DNA of 64,000 bases from Lunularia cruciata (lineage: Eukaryota; Streptophyta; Marchantiopsida; Lunulariales; Lunulariaceae): the NCBI GenBank assembly GCA_948567375.1, contig OX419759.1:54154593-54218592 (forward strand), given 5' to 3'. A program made the position numbers and the translations under genes. Positions 1 to 10,537 of the stretch are shown here, one piece after another. Position 1 is the first letter of the stretch. Each line of letters opens with the position of its first letter. The notes beneath the pieces were generated by a model. That model was given only the letters and a program-made list of their open reading frames with translations, did no database searches and was not told where the DNA came from.

Positions 1-1029
1 AAGGTTTTACAATGTGCATATGATGGGATTCAGCAACTAGACCACATCCTTGTTGATGATATCTTGGATGTGGGGTGTCAGTCTCAGATGGAGGTAGTGG
101 CTAATAGGTCACCTATGGCAGTGGTGAACGTAGTTGAACATCCTAGAGCCGCTTTTCCCACACTTATGAGTTTCCCATGCTCTCATGCTTTTTGACAAGG
201 AGGACCTGGACTTGTTTGGGATTCACAATTATGGCACTTGGTGGAGCCCAACGCCAATGAGAGAGAGCGGGCAATGGGTTTTTGCACTAGTATTCCTGTT
301 ATTCTAGCAATATCAGAGGCATCCAAACATCAGGTGTTAAGTCATGCTATGGACATGAACTATTTGACTTGGATTGTGAGCTTTGGTTTGGCATAGCAGC
401 ATAGGATGCACTTGATAGGCATCACCACTTGGACACTTGTGAGCCCTATGCATATCGAGAAAATTTAGGCACATGCTAGGTGCGATGGACCAAGTGGACA
501 TGGTATTCTTGGGACATAGCTAGTAGCTACTAGGGAGAGTGGTCTACTTGGAGTCTACCTAGGTGAGCGTGTGCTACTTGGATTACACCCTTGGTCCACT
601 TGAGATGCAGCTAGAGGACGTGTGGAGCTTGCAATCAGAGTGGAGGGAGTTTTTCACATAGAGGTTGGAACCTCTAGTATTTGGGGGCATGAAACTATTG
701 CTCCCAAGGGCAGAGTGTAGCAGCCATTCAGTACAGCTTCCACTCTTGCAATAGTTACATAGGATACTTGGGAGCCAGATCTTGGACCCAAGCTTATAGG
801 AGAGGAAAGACGGAGAGTTTGGAGGTTCTTGAGGAGCTACACCAATTGTTTTGCCTTCAATATGAAGGATTTGGGTGCTCTAAAAGGACTTGGTATACTG
901 ATTGAGCTGACTAGCAATACATTAGTTTTCCGATGTCCTTATTGTTATAGTGACATGGAGAGGACATTGATTTAGAGTCGGAGTAGAGACTCTTTTGAGG
1001 TTGGTTTGGTAGAGATTTTACATGGAGAG
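1..1029 (+). mobile_element. Element C (Ty3/gypsy), left internal segment
   Basis: This is the left visible part of the outermost LTR retrotransposon; its 5' LTR and gag lie outside the window. The last 250 bases encode a stretch rich in aromatic and charged residues (FNMKDLGALKG) typical of the region just N-terminal to a Ty3/gypsy reverse transcriptase. The reading continues after element A at 15139, where the RT proper begins. The preceding ~750 bases should cover the protease-to-RT linker, but I recognise no firm motif there. The copy is broken in several places and is the oldest layer here, since A, and through it B1 and D, inserted into it. Confidence 0.7.
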
Positions 1030-1099
1030 TGTAACAATATGGAGTTTAGCGACAAAGTTAGTCGGGCTTACGAAGTAGCACATAAGACAAATTAGCCAA

Positions 1100-1201
1100 G
1101 AATATTCAGGAAGTACTTAGGAAGCTTCTTGAGAAGCTTCCCGGCTAGCTTAGCTTGCACCTCAAGTAAGTAGCTTCTAGAAGGAAGCTTCTAGAAGCTT
1201 C
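1100..1201 (+). promoter_or_regulatory. Cluster of perfect heat-shock-element-like modules in LTR A
   Basis: The eukaryotic heat-shock factor site is made of alternating nGAAn and nTTCn pentamers. Here GAA-TTC-GAA occurs with exact 5-bp phasing at 1100, 1105 and 1110. GAA-TTC pairs occur at 1121/1126 and 1133/1138. A four-module run GAA-TTC-GAA-TTC occurs at 1184, 1189, 1194 and 1199, preceded by TTC at 1175 and GAA at 1180. All lie 155-256 bp upstream of the LTR TATA box, in U3. Further GAAGCTTC pairs follow around 1230-1340. The match to the consensus is seen directly; heat response is an inference. Confidence 0.7.
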
Positions 1202-1355
1202 CGACTAGCTTAGCTTGGACGCCAAGGAGGCAGCTTCTAGAAGGAAGCTTCTTGAGAAGCTTTCTAGTTAACTTGGCTTGCACTCTAAGAAAGCGGCTTG
1301 AGGAAGCGGCTTGAGGAAGCTTCTTGAGAAGCTTCTCAAGGCCTTGTATGCTACC

Positions 1356-1363
1356 TATAAATA
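1356..1363 (+). promoter_or_regulatory. TATA box of LTR A
   Basis: TATAAATA lies about 110 bp before the LTR end and downstream of the GAA/TTC modules, as expected for a U3 promoter. The 3' LTR keeps a similar box near 15080 (TATATATA). Confidence 0.65.
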
Positions 1364-3395
1364 CCAAAGCCAAAGCTCATGCTAGGCATTCAGAGTTTTC
1401 CCTCATTCAAGTGTCCCAATGTGAGTTTCCATTCTCCTATTTCTCTCCTTGGATTCAGTCTTTTACATTGGTATCAGAGCAGGAATGGGATGGATGGAAT
1501 TTATGGACCACCAAATCCACTTCCACCAAACCATTAGGATTTTTGCGTCCAAATACTACCCAAGCATTGTTTCATACAATTCATCACCTCGCACTTTGGA
1601 TAAGATTTTTTGCATATGATCACCATATCTAAGGAACCCTTGGTGTTTCCAGTTGTAACTTATGGAGAACGGTGGACGTGTTGTTTCTATATGTTAGTAA
1701 ATTAGATAGATTGGGGGTGGTGTGATAGTGTAGCAACCATGGTGGCAATAGCCGATGTTATCCTTGCTATGCAACAAAAAATTGAGCACCTTACTCGATT
1801 GTTGGATGAACTAGATCTTTGATGACAAGAGCAAGTGGAGAGAGTACCAATTCAAGAAGGAGAAGATCTGATCAGATTCCCTAAACCCAAGGTATTTGAA
1901 AGCAAGAATCTTCCAGGTGCAGTGGAGAATTTTGTGTTTGATTGTGAATGTTATTTTGAAGCTACCAATCTACAAGATGAGCAAAAATAGATTCTCTTGG
2001 CTTCTAGCCAATTGGATGGAGTAGCAAAGCTAAGGTGGAGATTTCGAGTGGAGCGAGCTGAGTGACAAATTGTTGCACCAATCTTGACATGGGCAGAATT
2101 CAAGAGTGCAATAATTAGTCGGTTGCAAGCTATAAATGTCACACGAGCTGCACGGTATAAGTTGGCAGAGTTGAAACAGATTGGCTCTATAAGAAGTTAC
2201 ATCACGTAGTTCCAAAACACCATCATGCAAATTCTAGATATATTAGAAGGTGAAGCTTTGGATCGATTCGTGAGGGGCTTGAAGGCAAGAACCAAATTAG
2301 AAGTAACCATGCAAGAGCCACAACACTTAGAGGAAGCCATGCGGTTGGCCAAACGTTTTGATTCCTTGGTGGCAACAACATGGCCTCAACCTTGACCTCC
2401 ATAGAGCCTACCAATACACTACACACAAGTGGAGGAACCAGCACCAATGGAGATTGATTCAACAAAGACCACTTGGCACGGCAGATAGAGAGAAACTACA
2501 ATAAAATGGTGGTTGTTTTCATTGTCACCAATTGGGCATCGCATTACTGAATGTCCACTCAAGAATGGACGACCTCGACAAGTTGCCCAGGTGGAGGTTG
2601 TGGAGTGGACTGATCAAGGAAACAAAGAATCCCAGTAGGAAATTTTGAGCCACCTATTGGGAGCTTGATTAGTTCCAATGGGAATGAAGGCAAGTTTGCT
2701 TCAATTGCAAGATACAATATCTAATCAGAGTTGTAGTATTTTGGTTGATTCCGGAAGTGCAAAGAATTGCATGTCTATGTAAGTAGCAAAGGAATTGGGT
2801 ATTCCTATCAAGCTAGTGATTGGAAGTAGTTTGATGATGGCAGATGGTAGAAAGGGTTTTGCATTCCGCACCTTGCATGCTGTTACCTTCAAGATTGGGA
2901 AGGAGTATTTGGAGTGTATGAGGTTTGTAGTGGCACCTCTACAATATGATATCATTTTGGGTCTACCTTGGCTTGAATATCATAAGGTTCAATTTGATTG
3001 GACCCGACGCCAAATTCAAGTATAACACCAAGGTAGGAAATTCCGATTAGGTTGTCTTGCACCTCTGAGTAAGACACCTAAGAATAGTCAATCCCAAGAT
3101 GGGAAGTTTGTTGAGAAGGTAGCCATAGAGCAAACCTGGAAGAGAGATGAGTCTCTAGAAGGGAAGTTTGTTAGTAAAGCAGCCATGGAGCAAGCTTTGG
3201 AGGAAGACAAGTTCATATTCACGGTGTGGATCAAGCAAATTGCATAAGAACAATCTGCAGAGGGCTGAGAGCCTCATCAACAATGGTTGATCGGATAGTT
3301 AAGGAGTTTGTAGATGTGTTTCCGGATGATCTGCCAAAGGGATTACCCTCTGATTGAGCTATGCCCTTCAAGATTGAGTTATTACCAGGGAGTAC

Positions 3396-4087
3396 TGTAA
3401 CACCCATTTGTGCATGTGTGTGGTATTGTGATATTTAGCTTGGTATTACAAGTACTTAAGAGATATTATTTATATAGAGATAAAGGATGGTTCTATATTA
3501 GTCATGGTTAGCTAAAGTTAGTCATAGCTAAGATAGATGGGACCTTACTTTAGAGGAAGTAGAAAAGATGAGCACCACTATTTTGGATTTTAGTGTGTTG
3601 ACTTGGTATTATTCCTAGGTGTTTGGCTTTGGGGAAAGAGTTGAGAACTCTTGGGCCCGCAAGCCTTTTTGTTTTGGATTCTTCTTTAGTCCAAGGATAG
3701 CCCATGTGAAGGAATCCTTGCTTTAGTGGTTGGGTCAAGATAAGACCACATGCTTAGGGGAATATGCCCATGTGAATGGATATTCCTTTCTACTTTTTGA
3801 CTTTACTTGACTTTTAGTCTAGTAACTTGAGTTACTACGGTAATTAGTAACTTTGGTACGTAACTATTTCACAAGTATATAAACAAGGAGTGAGGAGGTA
3901 CTCATCATCCTTTCATTTGCAACTATCTCTCTCTCATTGAGTTCTCTAGTGAGCAATGTCTTGAGTCTTGGAGTGTTAGCCTTGGAGGAGTATGATGGAG
4001 TTGGGGTTCTTTGCCTTCTTAGTCCATGGTGCGCTACCATAATAGCCATCAGAGGTTCATCCTGAGTGAGAGACAGGCCGGCTCACA
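3396..4087 (+). repeat. 5' LTR of element B1
   Basis: 692 bp from TGTAACACCC to GGCTCACA. A TATA box (TATATAAA) lies at 3876-3883, about 200 bp before the end. It appears identical in length and sequence to the 3' LTR at 10538-11229. Both LTRs contain the same 62- and 61-codon minus-strand open frames, which are chance frames and not genes. Confidence 0.93.
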
Positions 4088-4128
4088 TTTTTGGTTCCGT
4101 TGCCGGGACCTCTCTAAAAGGCAAGATA

Positions 4129-4299
4129 ATGTTCCGCGTCCAATTCTACATTAGGCAGAAGGAGGCTATGAGAGCTCACTTGGAGAGAACATTAGGAGAG
4201 GAGAGGGCTGAACTTATGTTAGAGAACCAAGATCCATTTGTATACCCTGTAGTTCATTATGATGTCTTTGAGGTGATTTTGTACATCTTGTACACATGA
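4129..4299 (+). CDS. Element B1 5' mini-ORF (56 codons), related to the mini-ORF at 5424
   Basis: A short open frame about 40 bp after the 5' LTR; the open frame extends back into the LTR, and I chose the ATG at 4129 because the similarity to the 5424 mini-ORF starts there. The product ends in a recognisable pattern: LE, two residues, a D/E-rich pair, PFVYPVVHY and then YILYT. The same pattern (LEQPEPFVFPRVDY ... YILY) ends the mini-ORF at 5424-5588, so the two look like duplicated copies flanking the zinc-knuckle ORF. An equivalent frame exists in B2 near 16870-17037. No function is recognised. It may be translated, or it may be a relic of a longer spliced ORF. Confidence 0.45.
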   Translation: MFRVQFYIRQKEAMRAHLERTLGEERAELMLENQDPFVYPVVHYDVFEVILYILYT

Positions 4300-4947
4300 G
4301 AGGAATTGGAGAGATTGTGTGAGGTGGATTGCAGATTTTGGGGATTAAGGTGATTTTGGGCAAAATCTCAAGTTTGAGATCTGGACTTGAGATTTCTACA
4401 CATGATAGATTGGGTTATCTTTCAGTTAGCACACTTGAAATTATTGAGAGAGCTTCTATGCGCACTGGGCTAGAATTTTTGAAAGTTGATAGGGTAAAGT
4501 GCTCCCGCAACTGCATGCTCTCTGGAAAATTGTACAGAGTCTGCCATTTCTTCAATTTTCAGTGAATTGTCCTGAAAATTTCCAGGAAAATTCAGTGCAT
4601 TGTATTCTACCTGGTGCCACAAAAATTAGAGAGAGATCATTTTTGCGCAGTGCGTTATGAGTTTTTGAAGTGAGGGGGGTGGTTTTCAGACCAAATCTGA
4701 AATATGGGTGCTGAATAGAAAGGTGTCTAGGCCAAATGGCTCGATGAAAAGATCTAAAATTTTTCAGGGAGGGACACCCTAGAGTTGTGATCAAGTGTGG
4801 AAAATTTCAGAGGACTGTGACATATTCGTTGGGAGATTTGAGTGACATTGTGAGGAAGGGTCAATTCTGCAGAGTGGAGATCTCATGCATGAGAAGTTTG
4901 AGATCAACAAAAAGCATGTTTGAGTGTTTAGATTCATCTTTGGGAAC

Positions 4948-5421
4948 ATGGAGGGTCATCAAGAGTGGAAATTGAGATTATGCAAGGTTCCCCAAGGGTT
5001 TGAGGTGATTGTAGGGGTGGATTTGAGGAAAAGAGAGTTTACAATAGAATTTGAAGAGAGTGTTGAGAGGATCCAAAAACCTACACCACTTGGAGGAAAG
5101 AGTGAGTCTAAGTGCTTTCTATGTGGAGAGAAGGGACATAAGGCAAGTTCATGTCCATTGACCTTTGAGAGCAAGAGATTGAGGGAAAGGAGAGGCTTAC
5201 TTGACTTGGGTTTGCATGTTGGACCTTCTTCACCAAGATTGGGAGGGAGAAGATCTAAGACCAAAGAGTTGTGTGAGGTTTGTGGAGTTGAAGGACTTCC
5301 AAAAGGACATGAGTGTAGTGGAGTAAAAGCACTTTTGGAAACTTTGGTGAAGGATCTTGGAGAGAGTCTTAGTACAGCTACAGAAATACTACCACCTTCA
5401 TCAGCTAGTTCTCAAGATTAG
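4948..5421 (+). CDS. Element B1 upstream ORF with CCHC zinc knuckle
   Basis: About 157 codons from the ATG at 4948, the start that matches the one in B2 at 17680; an in-frame ATG at 4924 would add eight residues. The product has a basic N-terminal half and a canonical CCHC knuckle (CFLCGEKGHKASSC, spacing 2-4-4). Past a basic linker lies a second Cys-rich block, CEVCGVEGLPKGHEC. Gag already has its own knuckle, so this is an additional nucleic-acid-binding protein encoded before gag. Ogre/Tat elements are known for an extra ORF upstream of gag, but I see no clear similarity that would equate the two. The frame also persists in B2 and, in part, in B3, which suggests function in the family. Expression route is unknown. 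Confidence 0.6.
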   Translation: MEGHQEWKLRLCKVPQGFEVIVGVDLRKREFTIEFEESVERIQKPTPLGGKSESKCFLCGEKGHKASSCPLTFESKRLRERRGLLDLGLHVGPSSPRLGGRRSKTKELCEVCGVEGLPKGHECSGVKALLETLVKDLGESLSTATEILPPSSASSQD

Positions 5422-5423
5422 TG

Positions 5424-5588
5424 ATGGAGATAATCTTTCAACTTATGGATAAACTATCCATGAGAGTTAGATTAATATGCACTCTAGGATTTGATGTTGC
5501 TATAGAAATCTTGGAGCAACCTGAACCTTTTGTGTTCCCTAGAGTGGATTATTCTCAGATGGTGTTAGTCATGTATATACTCTATTAG
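5424..5588 (+). CDS. Element B1 second mini-ORF (54 residues)
   Basis: It starts two bases after the stop of the zinc-knuckle ORF and ends 74 bp before the gag-pol ATG. The product carries LEQPEPFVFPRVDY and a terminal YILY, matching the pattern of the mini-ORF at 4129-4299. The same frame and length are kept in B2 at 18156-18320 with only a few changes. Function unknown; retention in two copies of different age is the only argument that it is real. Confidence 0.4.
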   Translation: MEIIFQLMDKLSMRVRLICTLGFDVAIEILEQPEPFVFPRVDYSQMVLVMYILY

Positions 5589-5662
5589 TAATAGAGTGAG
5601 AGAAAAGAAAAGAGGAAAAAAAAAAAAAAATTGAGAGAAAAGAAAGATAGTGAGGGGTTAAG

Positions 5663-8600
5663 ATGGGGAAACTTTTGGTTTTCTTTGGCAAGGATGGAGA
5701 AGATGTGGAGGCCTTTGTGAGAGACTTCAAGAGAGCTTGCATAGGAAACAATGAGAGGAGGAAGAATGAGTGGGCCTCATTATTACCAGATTTCTTTGAG
5801 GATGCAGCACTTACATGGTATGAGTCAGAATACCAAAAGAGAGAGAGGAGAGAGGGGGAAGAGGAGTCTTGGGAGACTTTGACTTCAGCACTCATTGAGA
5901 ACTTTCTTCCTGATGAGAGTTATGAGAGATTGATGAGTGAGGTTACATTTCTCAAGCAAGGAGATGGAGAGAAAGTGAGAGTCTATGTGGAAAGAGTGGA
6001 AAAATTGGAGTCCAGATTTCGCATAGTGTTGAGGAAGGGTGGGGATGATGTGGAGACTACAATGATTGGCATAGGGGCCATGCTCACCAAGAATTTTGTG
6101 GGAGGATTGAGACAACAAATTAGAAGCAAGGTGAGATATGAGAAACCTTCTTCCAAGGTTGAAGCTATCAAGATCGCAATTCGTATGGAGGAGAGTTTGG
6201 AAGGGGATGAGAGTGATTTGGTGGTGAAGGAGGTTGTGCATCCTCCTCAAGGCTACAAGTATGGTGGAACTTCTGATACTTTGGTGACAAGGGTTGCACC
6301 ACAAGTAGTAGTTGCTCCAGTTCTTGCACCTCCACCAAAAGATCCACTCCAAACCATCACAGAACAACTTGCGGATCTCAAGATCAATGTGGTGCAATTA
6401 TGGGAGAAGAGAGAGGTGGATCAGAATGTAGGGAGAGGGCCTAGGAGTTATGGAAACCATCCATATAGAGGAGGCCAACCAGCCAACAATTTCAATGATA
6501 GAAATTGTTTTGGTTGTGGGGGAAGAGGCCATATCCAAAGGAATTGCCCAAATTCCACTTACCATGGAGGAAGGGGTTATGAGGGAGCCAATAGAGGGAA
6601 AGAGGGAGGTAGTGAAACCCAAGTGGCTCCTAATCCCAACAAAGGTAAGGGGATAGCATCCATAGATGTGGTTGAGAGCAAGTATGAGAAGGGAGAGTGC
6701 TCAAACTCCAAGGGTCCTAATTTGGAGCTTTTGGCACAAGAGAAGAAGAGAGCTCGTTTTGCAGAGGATGTTCACTCTTCTCAAGGATTTACTTCAAGCA
6801 AGGATACTCCTATGTCTACTAGGAGCACTCGCACCTCAACACCATCAACAACAAAGACTCCAAGGAAGAAGTTGGGGATGGAGGACTTCTTGATCTCCAA
6901 GCAACAATGGAACTACAATGTGTTGGAGGATGTTGGTAGTCACAAGGCTAACATCACAGTGGGCCAATTAATTGCTTTGAACCCTACCTTGAGAAAGGAG
7001 CTTAGAGGTGGTTTGAGTTCTACAAGGAGCAAGAAGAAGAAGAAGGCAAAAGTTCCAATATCAATGGGGGTGGTGGATGCCAAGCCAGCACCATGGGAAG
7101 CTTGTGAATATGCCTCCAAGATTGATGTGAGAGTGAATGGTCACAACATCAAGGATGCATTGGTTGATGGAGGATCAGCAGTGAATGCCATGTCAGAAAG
7201 GTTGATGAAGAAGTTGGGTATGATACCCTCAAGAGCTTCAACATTTGTGGTGAGCATGGCAAACAAGCAACAAGTTCGACCAGTAGGAGTGATGGATAAG
7301 GTGGTAGTTTCAGTTATGGGAGTTCAAAATCTCATGACTTTCCAAGTCTTGAAGGATTCAAGCTATGACTTACTTCTTGGGAGGCCATGGTTGAGAGCAG
7401 CACGCACAACTGATCGATGGCACAAAGGGTACTTAAGGATTGGGCCATCAAACCATAGAGTCACTGTTCCTGTGACTAACACCACCAACACCTCACATTC
7501 AGATACCCCATCTTCTGATTATTGGGAATCTGATTCTGAAGGAGGAGCTTCAGGTGTGGACACAAGCATGGAAGAGGAGACTTCCACGGAGGAGGATGAA
7601 TCTGAATCTGATTCAGATGTGTATCCTTTGTGTGCTATGGATTTTGCACCTAAACCAGAGGTTTTGAAGGACCCAGATAAATCACCATTGACACTTGAGG
7701 AGGTAGAGAGAAGGTTATCTACCCTCAAGTATGGCCCAAATGTTACCAAGGAGGAGAAGGTGAGATTTGAGGAGATTTTCCGCAAGTTCATCCATGTGTT
7801 TGCTTTTAGTTACAAGGATTTGAAGGAAGTCACCTTGGAGGAGCACAAGATAGAGGTGGAGTCACATGCAAGACCAATCCGCCAAAAGCAACGTCGCATT
7901 AGCCCACCAATATCTTTGGTTGTGAAGGAGGAGATTGATAAGCTCAAGGAGGCTGGATTTATCTTTGAGGTGGAGAATTCAGAATGGGTGTCTCCAATTG
8001 TCATTGTGAAGAAAAAGAATGGCAAGCTTCGGGTATGTGTGGATTACAAGAAGCTCAATGCTGTTACAAAGAAGGACTACTACCCATTGCCATTCATTGA
8101 TGAGATCTTGGAGGAGGTTGCAGGTCATGAGAGGTACAGTTTTGGAGATGGTTATAGTGGATATAACCAAATCAAGATTGCACCAGAGCATCAACAACTC
8201 ACCACATTCACCACACCTTGGGGAACTTACGCTTTCAAGGTCATGCCTTTTGGGCTTTGCAATGCTCCAGCCACATTCCAACGGTTCATGAACAAGGTAT
8301 TTGAACCTTTCATTGGGAAATTTGTGAGAGATTTCATTGATGACTTTTGTGTCTATGGGAGCAAGGAGGAGCACTTTGAGCACCTAATCAAAGTCTTGCA
8401 ACGCTTGGATGAGGCAAATGCATCACTCAACCCAGAGAAGTGCATTTTTGGATGTGAAGAAGGTCTACTTTTGGGGCACATCATCTCCAAGGATGGAATA
8501 GCAGTTGATCCTGAGAAGGTGAGGAAAATCTCAGACCTTCCATTCCCTTCAAGCTTGACAAAGTTACGCCAATTCTTGGGAATGGTTGGGTACTATAGGA

Positions 8601-10489
8601 GGTTCATCTTCTCATTTTCCAACAAGGCTTATGCATTGACCATCTACATGAAGAAGGGTGTAGATTACATGGTGATTTTGGAAGACAAGGAGGCTCTCAA
8701 AGCTTTTGAGGAGCTCAAGCAATCCCTTGTTGTAGCTCCAATTCTTGCTAAACCTGATTGGAGTAAGCCTTTCATCCTCTACACTGATGCTTCTAATGTA
8801 GCTATAGGATGCACTCTTAGTCAATTAGACCAAGATGGGCATGATCATCCAATAGCTTATGCTAGTAGGCAGATGGTTTCAGCAGAGAAGAACTACTCTG
8901 TCACAGAGAGAGAAGGGTTGGCAGTGATCTTTGGTCTCAAGAAGTTTAGACACTACTTGATTGGAGGGAAAGCCACAATTGTCACGGATCACAAGGCTTT
9001 GAAGTACATCTTCAACAAGCCTAATGTTGAAGGGAGACTAGCAAGGTGGATGATACTCTTGTCTGAGTATGACTACACAATTGAGGATAGGCCAGGAAAG
9101 AAACATGCAAATGCTGATTTGTTATCTAGAGCCTATGATCATGATGGAGATGAGCCAGTAGATGATTCCTTCCCGGATGAGGAGCTCATGACAATCTCAG
9201 TCACTCAAGAGATTCCAATGGAGTACAAGGAGATTGTGGATTTTGTGACAAGAGGTAACTATCCAGAAGGGATGCATGCTAGGGAGAGGAAGGCCCTTGC
9301 AGCAAGATCTAGACCTTACACAATGGTGGAGGATATTCTTTTTCACCAAGGAGCAGATGGTCTACTTCGAAGAGCAGTGGGTAAGGAAGAGTCTATCCTA
9401 CTCATAAAGGAGTTTCATGAAGGTTTAGTATGTGGAGGACACTTTGCAGGAAAGGTGACTGCTTTCAAGATTCTAGATGCAGGTTACCATTGGAGAGGGA
9501 TTTTCAAGGATTGTCTTGATTATTGCAAAACTTGTCATGTTTGTCAAGCTTTTGCTAGAAAGTCTACATCCACTCCACCACTTAGATCAATTCCATTGCT
9601 AGGACCTTTTGAGAAGTGGGGAATTGATTTTGTAGGACCTCTCAATAGAACCCCAAGGAACAATCGGTACATTGTGGTAGTTACTGATTACCTTACCAAG
9701 TGGGTTGAGGCTAGACCATTGAGGGACAAGAATGAAGATGAAGTGGGTAGATTTCTTTATGAACGCATTATCACTAGGTTTGGATGCCCTTTGGAGTTGG
9801 TTTCTGATAGAGGAGGAGAGTTTATAGGAAGCATTACTACAGCCATGCTACGACATTTCTCTATCACACATAGAGTAACTACATCCTATAAGCCAAATTC
9901 CAATGGCTTGGCAGAGAGAACCAATCAGACCTTGTGCATGATGTTGGCCAAAGATGCAGAAATGGAGGGGGCTAAACATCATTGGGACAAGAGGATTCAT
10001 GCAGTTTTGTGGGAGTATAGGACAACCATGAAGACTTCCACTGGATATTCTCCATTCCAATTGGTGTATGGTATTGAGTCTACCTTACCTATTCACTTTG
10101 ATCTTCCTACCTTCCAAAGCATTCATAGGAGATTGAAGAAAGCACAAGGAAGTGATGCAGGGAAGTCAAGGAAGGATCAACTCATGGAGTTGGAAGAGGC
10201 AAGAGCAGTTGCTATGGTTCGAGTGGAGCAAGCCCAAAGGAAACAAAAGGAGAGCTATGACAAGAGGCAAGGCAAGAAGAAGGTGGAGCCTTTCAAAGAA
10301 GGTGATTGGGTAATGTTGTTTGATTCCATTCGATTCAAGAGAGTGCAAAAGAAGTTTTTGCCTAAGTACTTTGGACCTTTCATAGTAGAGAAGGTGTGGG
10401 GCAATTACACTTATGATCTCAAGGAGTTGGGAGGAAGACACTTTGATAGGATTAACCATGATAAGTTGAAGATGTACCATAGAAGGTAG
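5663..10489 (+). CDS. Element B1 gag-pol polyprotein, open throughout (1608 codons)
   Basis: One frame encodes the capsid, enzymes and integrase of B1. Gag comes first, with a CCHC knuckle (CFGCGGRGHIQRNC) at residues 282-295. The aspartic protease has its active site near D502 in the form LVDGGS, not the usual DSG/DTG. RT spans about 735-920 with FIDDF (D893, D894) where YVDD is usual. RNase H follows, with the TDAS motif at D1042. Integrase has its HHCC zinc domain from H1252, a D1322-D1382-E1418 core with 35 residues between the last two, and a C-terminal GPF-type module. No chromodomain is present. Gag and pol share one frame, so no frameshift or stop read-through is needed. The ATG at 5663 follows an A-rich leader. 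Confidence 0.93.
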   Translation: MGKLLVFFGKDGEDVEAFVRDFKRACIGNNERRKNEWASLLPDFFEDAALTWYESEYQKRERREGEEESWETLTSALIENFLPDESYERLMSEVTFLKQGDGEKVRVYVERVEKLESRFRIVLRKGGDDVETTMIGIGAMLTKNFVGGLRQQIRSKVRYEKPSSKVEAIKIAIRMEESLEGDESDLVVKEVVHPPQGYKYGGTSDTLVTRVAPQVVVAPVLAPPPKDPLQTITEQLADLKINVVQLWEKREVDQNVGRGPRSYGNHPYRGGQPANNFNDRNCFGCGGRGHIQRNCPNSTYHGGRGYEGANRGKEGGSETQVAPNPNKGKGIASIDVVESKYEKGECSNSKGPNLELLAQEKKRARFAEDVHSSQGFTSSKDTPMSTRSTRTSTPSTTKTPRKKLGMEDFLISKQQWNYNVLEDVGSHKANITVGQLIALNPTLRKELRGGLSSTRSKKKKKAKVPISMGVVDAKPAPWEACEYASKIDVRVNGHNIKDALVDGGSAVNAMSERLMKKLGMIPSRASTFVVSMANKQQVRPVGVMDKVVVSVMGVQNLMTFQVLKDSSYDLLLGRPWLRAARTTDRWHKGYLRIGPSNHRVTVPVTNTTNTSHSDTPSSDYWESDSEGGASGVDTSMEEETSTEEDESESDSDVYPLCAMDFAPKPEVLKDPDKSPLTLEEVERRLSTLKYGPNVTKEEKVRFEEIFRKFIHVFAFSYKDLKEVTLEEHKIEVESHARPIRQKQRRISPPISLVVKEEIDKLKEAGFIFEVENSEWVSPIVIVKKKNGKLRVCVDYKKLNAVTKKDYYPLPFIDEILEEVAGHERYSFGDGYSGYNQIKIAPEHQQLTTFTTPWGTYAFKVMPFGLCNAPATFQRFMNKVFEPFIGKFVRDFIDDFCVYGSKEEHFEHLIKVLQRLDEANASLNPEKCIFGCEEGLLLGHIISKDGIAVDPEKVRKISDLPFPSSLTKLRQFLGMVGYYRRFIFSFSNKAYALTIYMKKGVDYMVILEDKEALKAFEELKQSLVVAPILAKPDWSKPFILYTDASNVAIGCTLSQLDQDGHDHPIAYASRQMVSAEKNYSVTEREGLAVIFGLKKFRHYLIGGKATIVTDHKALKYIFNKPNVEGRLARWMILLSEYDYTIEDRPGKKHANADLLSRAYDHDGDEPVDDSFPDEELMTISVTQEIPMEYKEIVDFVTRGNYPEGMHARERKALAARSRPYTMVEDILFHQGADGLLRRAVGKEESILLIKEFHEGLVCGGHFAGKVTAFKILDAGYHWRGIFKDCLDYCKTCHVCQAFARKSTSTPPLRSIPLLGPFEKWGIDFVGPLNRTPRNNRYIVVVTDYLTKWVEARPLRDKNEDEVGRFLYERIITRFGCPLELVSDRGGEFIGSITTAMLRHFSITHRVTTSYKPNSNGLAERTNQTLCMMLAKDAEMEGAKHHWDKRIHAVLWEYRTTMKTSTGYSPFQLVYGIESTLPIHFDLPTFQSIHRRLKKAQGSDAGKSRKDQLMELEEARAVAMVRVEQAQRKQKESYDKRQGKKKVEPFKEGDWVMLFDSIRFKRVQKKFLPKYFGPFIVEKVWGNYTYDLKELGGRHFDRINHDKLKMYHRR

Positions 10490-10537
10490 AGAGACCTTCA
10501 CTTTGAGGACAAAGTGAAAACTTAGTCCGGGGGTAAA

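Larger units (their letters stand above)
1030..1467 (+). repeat. 5' LTR of element A
   Basis: 438 bp, starting TGTAACAATATGG and ending TTTTACA, followed one base later by the tRNA-Met-type primer site. The U3 part contains about three ~60-bp imperfect repeats built on GAAGCTTC and TTCTAGAA blocks, listed separately as heat-shock-like elements. A TATA box (TATAAATA) lies at 1356-1363. Homologous LTRs occur at 14021-15138 and 31061-31488. Confidence 0.92.

Noticed and set aside
1191-1632. Overlapping frames in LTR A and just after it
   Set aside because: The minus frame translates the GAAGCTTC repeats into Lys/Leu-rich strings, and the plus frame covers the LTR and primer site.
3550-4049. Minus-strand frames of 62 and 61 codons, repeated exactly at 10692-11191
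   Set aside because: They lie inside the B1 LTRs and repeat only because the two LTRs are identical; no coding motif.
5885-6397. 170-codon minus-strand frame
   Set aside because: Shadow of the B1 gag-pol coding sequence; no motif of its own.
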